Made by a program: the position numbers and the translations under genes. A DNA stretch of 64,000 nt from Sphingomonas kyeonggiensis (GTDB lineage: Bacteria > Pseudomonadota > Alphaproteobacteria > Sphingomonadales > Sphingomonadaceae). The stretch spans positions 1,178,001 to 1,242,000 of the forward strand of contig NZ_JACHLN010000002.1 of NCBI RefSeq assembly GCF_014204495.1, written 5' to 3'. The notes under the pieces were generated by a model that saw only the letters and a list, made by a program, of their open reading frames with translations, did no database searches and was not told the DNA's origin. Positions 61,139 to 64,000 of this stretch are shown here, piece by piece. Position 1 is the stretch's first letter; each line of letters opens with the position of its first letter.

Positions 61139-62059
61139 GTGGATCGCTTTAGGCTCGGCCTGGTTGGCATTGGAAAAATCGCACGGGATCAGCATCTTCC
61201 GGCCGTCGCCAGCAACGACCGCTTTACGCTGGCGGCAATCGCCAGCCGTCATGGCCAGGTCGATGGCGTGCCGAATTACCTCGATACCGCGGCGATGATC
61301 GCGGGGACCGCACTTGATGCGGTCTCCTTCTGCACCCCGCCCGAGGGGCGCTACGAGCTGGCGCGGATCGCGATCGAGGCCGGCAAGCATGTGATGCTCG
61401 AGAAGCCGCCGGCGGCGACGCTTTCGGAGATCGAGGCGCTGGCCGATTTCGCCCGCGCGCGGAACGTGACGCTGTTCACCAGCTGGCATTCGCGCGAAGC
61501 CGCCGGTGTCGGCCCCGCCCGCAACTGGCTGTCGCGCCGCGAGATCAAGGCCGTGCGCATCCACTGGCGCGAGGATATCCGCCGCTGGCACCCGGGCCAG
61601 GAGTGGATCCTTGCCGCCGGCGGCTTCGGCGTGTTCGATCCGGGCATCAACGCCCTGTCGATCGCCACGGCGATCCTCCCCGCCCCGCTCTTCGTCGAAG
61701 CGGCGACGATGGACGTGCCCGCCGGCCGCGCCGGTCCGCTCGCCGCCGAGCTGCAGCTGCGCTGCGGCGGTGCGAGGGGCCATGCCTCGTTCGATTTCCT
61801 CCAGACCGGCCCGCAGACCTGGGACATCGAAGTCGATACCGATGCCGGCACGCTCCGCCTGTCGCTGGGCGGCAGCGTGCTCCAGCTGCCGGGCGAGGCC
61901 GAGTGCACCGAGCCGGACCAGGAATATCCGCGCCTCTATGCCCGTTTCGCCGAGCTGCTCGCGACCGGCGGCAGCGATGTCGACCTGCGCCCGATGCGCC
62001 TCGTGGCGGACGCGTTCCTGCTGGCCGAGCGCCGCGAGATCGAGGCGTTCGCGTTCTAG
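61139..62059 (+). CDS. Gfo/Idh-family D-galactose/L-arabinose 1-dehydrogenase
   Basis: A 306-residue enzyme starting at GTG. The Rossmann motif is LGLVGIGKIARDQHLPAV, followed by FCTPPEGRYELA, the EKPPAAT motif (catalytic Lys), and GGFGVFDPGINAL with the Asp and Asn of the active site. IGKIARDQHLPAI and the EKPP form are those of the NAD(P)-dependent D-galactose or L-arabinose 1-dehydrogenases of Azospirillum and relatives. It forms the lactone that the divergent operon's lactonase hydrolyses. It is followed by a REP-like hairpin before the convergent GH43-like gene. Confidence 0.88.
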   Translation: MDRFRLGLVGIGKIARDQHLPAVASNDRFTLAAIASRHGQVDGVPNYLDTAAMIAGTALDAVSFCTPPEGRYELARIAIEAGKHVMLEKPPAATLSEIEALADFARARNVTLFTSWHSREAAGVGPARNWLSRREIKAVRIHWREDIRRWHPGQEWILAAGGFGVFDPGINALSIATAILPAPLFVEAATMDVPAGRAGPLAAELQLRCGGARGHASFDFLQTGPQTWDIEVDTDAGTLRLSLGGSVLQLPGEAECTEPDQEYPRLYARFAELLATGGSDVDLRPMRLVADAFLLAERREIEAFAF

Positions 62060-62071
62060 GCCCTTATCGTC

Positions 62072-62091
62072 ATCCCGGCGAAAGCCGGGAT
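62072..62091. repeat. Single REP-like hairpin ATCCCGGC-GAAA-GCCGGGAT
   Basis: A perfect 8-bp stem with a GAAA tetraloop. The core CCCGGCGAAAGCCGGG is the same as in both arms of the inverted repeat at 9140-9219. It is again between convergent genes, so it can also act as a terminator. Confidence 0.75.
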
Positions 62092-62156
62092 CTCATGCGG
62101 CGCTTTCCCCGCACCGCGCCTCCGCTTGCAATGTAGGAATCCCCACCCCAGAAAGA

Positions 62157-64000
62157 TCAGCGCTCGATCGGGGGCACGCGGATGCTGTCCTCGCCGATCA
62201 GGATCGGCACCAGGCCGAAATGGCGGCGCCAGGGGGCGGTCGTGTCGTTGCCGAACATCGTGTACCAGTACTGGCCCGTTGCGTCGCGGAAGGCGGTGCC
62301 GTGGCCGCCATGCGGTACGGCGAGGCGGCGCTTGGTGTATGGGCCGAACAGCGACTTGGAGGTGCCGTACATCATGTCATAGGTGCCGTCGGTGCGCAGC
62401 GGCCCGTTCCATTCGGCGCCGGTCAGGAAATAGGTATCGCCGACTTTGATGAGCCCGTTGCCCTCGTAACCGACATTTTCGCCGTCGGTATCGACCAGCT
62501 TCCTCACCGGCCCTTCGAATCCCTCCCGTGTCGCGCCCAGCTTGCCGATTTTGCCACCACCCCAAAGCAGGTAGAAGCCACTCTCATCCTCGAACGGGAA
62601 GGCATCGATACCCTCGAAGAAGTAGCTCGAGCGGGTGTTGACGTACGGCCCGATGGCGTTGCCGCTGGTCGATTTGAACAGCCACGACTTGCCCCCCACC
62701 CCGCGCTCCATCACCGAGAAGGCGAGGTAATAGGTCTTGTCCCGGGCCGACCAATGGATCTCCGGCGCCCAGAGCTCGGCGACGTTCTTGAACTCGTAGC
62801 CCAGCCCCTTCCAGTCGAAGATCATCTTCGAAGGGGACCAGCTCTTCAGGTCGGTGGAGCGATACAGGGTAACCCCACCCTCGGGATACTGGAAGCCGAA
62901 CCCCTTCTGGGTCCCGACCAGATAATAGGCCCCATCCCCACCCATCATCACGGAAGGGTCGCGCATCATCTCGGTTGTCACCAACGGCCGCCGATCCGCC
63001 ACGGCACTATTCTCGGTCAGCACCGAAGCGGCCTGGCGGATGCGGCCATCCTCGGCGCGCTCCAGGGGGACGAGGCCGACCTGCTCGCAGAACATCGCGA
63101 AATCGTCCTCGCAGCGCGGATTGTAGCTGGCGACGAGCCCGCCGGCCCTGGTGCGCACGACATTGCCCTGCCCCGCATGCGGCACGGCGAGCATGCGCTT
63201 GCTGAACGGGCCATAGGGCGATGGACCGGTCGCCATGTAGAGATCGTCGGTGGCGGTGCGCATCCGACCCGTCACTTCGCTGGCGGTGATCACATATTGA
63301 TCGCCGTCCTTGAACATCGAGGCGCCGGCCTTGCCGACGCGCAACCGTACGGGCCAGTCCTTGCCCGCCGGCGGATCGACCTTGAACAGCGCGGGATCGG
63401 GCTTGAGGAAGCGCGGCGCGTCGGCGAGCTTCGAGACGTCGGCGGCCACCTTGGCGATCATGCCGCCGTTCCACAGCAGGTAGCTGGTGCCGTCGGTGTC
63501 GATGAAGGACGACACGTCGGCCACGTCACTCACCAGGCACGGGCTCTCGGTGAAACCGCCCTTGAGATTGGCGAGCGAGCCGCGGGCGATGTGCGCGCAG
63601 CCATTGTCGTCGGCGAAGGCGAGCTGGACCAGATCGCCCCGGATCTGGATGTCCGGCGCGACATAGCGGTGCCCGGCACCATGGACGACGCCAAGCGCGG
63701 TCCAGTTCTTGCCGTCATCGGACGAGGACCAGAGCTGGATGCCATCGCGGCGACCGTCACGGATCACCGTGCCGGTGACGAACCAGCGCCCGTCCGCGGC
63801 CTGGGCCACCGAGGCATCGGTGATCGCATGCGCGGCGAAGAAGGATTTCACCGGCATCGCGTCCGCCGCCGGCATCACCGTGGCGTTCCGGTCCTGCGAG
63901 GGGTGGTCGATGAAGATGTCGTCCGCCGGTGGCCGGTTGGCCGGCGCCGCCTGCTGGGCGAGCGCCTGTGCCGGGATCAGCGAAGTCGCGGCGAGCGCCG
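62157..64000 (-). CDS. Exported double beta-propeller GH43-like protein (start beyond window)
   Basis: The frame is open to base 64000 on the minus strand, where the visible end is a signal peptide with cleavage near QALAQQ, so only a few N-terminal codons are missing. There are two homologous propellers. The C-terminal half has the full GH43-type triad: Asp in MRDPSVMM, Asp in GIDAFPFEDE and Glu in GYEGNGLIKV (Glu codon 62463-62465). In the N-terminal half the matching blocks read ITDASVAQ, DVSSFIDTDG and RVGKAGASMF (Lys codon 63330-63332), so two of three acids are lost. Paired endings GPFSKRMLAVPH and GPYTKRRLAVPH prove the duplication. The N-terminal half may be a binding module. The last gene in the window, it is convergent with the dehydrogenase. 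Confidence 0.82.
   Translation of the reverse strand, partial: ALAATSLIPAQALAQQAAPANRPPADDIFIDHPSQDRNATVMPAADAMPVKSFFAAHAITDASVAQAADGRWFVTGTVIRDGRRDGIQLWSSSDDGKNWTALGVVHGAGHRYVAPDIQIRGDLVQLAFADDNGCAHIARGSLANLKGGFTESPCLVSDVADVSSFIDTDGTSYLLWNGGMIAKVAADVSKLADAPRFLKPDPALFKVDPPAGKDWPVRLRVGKAGASMFKDGDQYVITASEVTGRMRTATDDLYMATGPSPYGPFSKRMLAVPHAGQGNVVRTRAGGLVASYNPRCEDDFAMFCEQVGLVPLERAEDGRIRQAASVLTENSAVADRRPLVTTEMMRDPSVMMGGDGAYYLVGTQKGFGFQYPEGGVTLYRSTDLKSWSPSKMIFDWKGLGYEFKNVAELWAPEIHWSARDKTYYLAFSVMERGVGGKSWLFKSTSGNAIGPYVNTRSSYFFEGIDAFPFEDESGFYLLWGGGKIGKLGATREGFEGPVRKLVDTDGENVGYEGNGLIKVGDTYFLTGAEWNGPLRTDGTYDMMYGTSKSLFGPYTKRRLAVPHGGHGTAFRDATGQYWYTMFGNDTTAPWRRHFGLVPILIGEDSIRVPPIER

Overview
The window is GC-rich DNA with dense operons. 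The cell envelope it implies is Gram-negative: large TonB-dependent receptors, Tat- and Sec-exported sugar enzymes, periplasmic c-type cytochrome. Gene content and codon use fit an alphaproteobacterium of the Sphingomonas group (inference; no rRNA or other marker gene is present). Nearly everything after about 5.4 kb is carbohydrate acquisition and catabolism. I see no prophage, insertion sequence, CRISPR array, tRNA or rRNA.

Layout. (1) 1-5365: the end of a DbpA-like DEAD-box RNA helicase, a UPF0178 protein, an unusual aminotransferase/flavoprotein fusion and a family 2 glycosyltransferase. (2) 5448-24198: an alpha-mannoside locus with a ROK sugar kinase, MFS sugar porter and ROK repressor, then three GH92 mannosidases, a GH125 mannosidase, a GH43 protein, a TonB-dependent receptor and a GH2 enzyme. 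(3) 24627-34497: a tightly overlapping operon that looks like a 3-keto-glycoside pathway. It has an iron-sulfur GMC dehydrogenase, its Tat-carrying small subunit, a cytochrome c, a DUF1080 lyase/hydrolase, three sugar-isomerase-like TIM barrels, a Gfo/Idh oxidoreductase and an MFS transporter. A divergent LacI regulator sits next to two clear palindromic operators. (4) 34507-48639: an EamA transporter, an esterase, two tandem paralogues of an unrecognised putative glycosidase, a GH115 alpha-glucuronidase, a beta-propeller hydrolase, a FadR-type regulator, a second TonB-dependent receptor, a GH93-like protein and a small membrane-anchored protein. (5) 48709-64000: an SGNH esterase, several GH43 proteins, a GH5-like enzyme and an oxidative galactose/arabinose route. 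That route runs mutarotase, dehydrogenase, lactonase, IlvD-type dehydratase, KDGal kinase and KDPGal aldolase, with a sodium symporter and a second FadR-type regulator.

How it fits together: the receptors import oligosaccharides, periplasmic hydrolases trim mannose, arabinose, galactose and glucuronic acid side groups, MFS and SSS carriers bring sugars into the cell, and kinases or the non-phosphorylative pathway feed central metabolism. Regions 4 and 5 together suggest a glucuronic-acid-bearing arabinogalactan or arabinoxylan as substrate (inference).

Most notable: the keto-glycoside operon with its operators, the tandem paralogues in which both putative catalytic Glu residues (131 and 239) are Asp in one copy, the aminotransferase/monooxygenase fusion, a protein with two propellers of which one looks catalytically dead, and several perfect inverted repeats, including a paired REP-like element.
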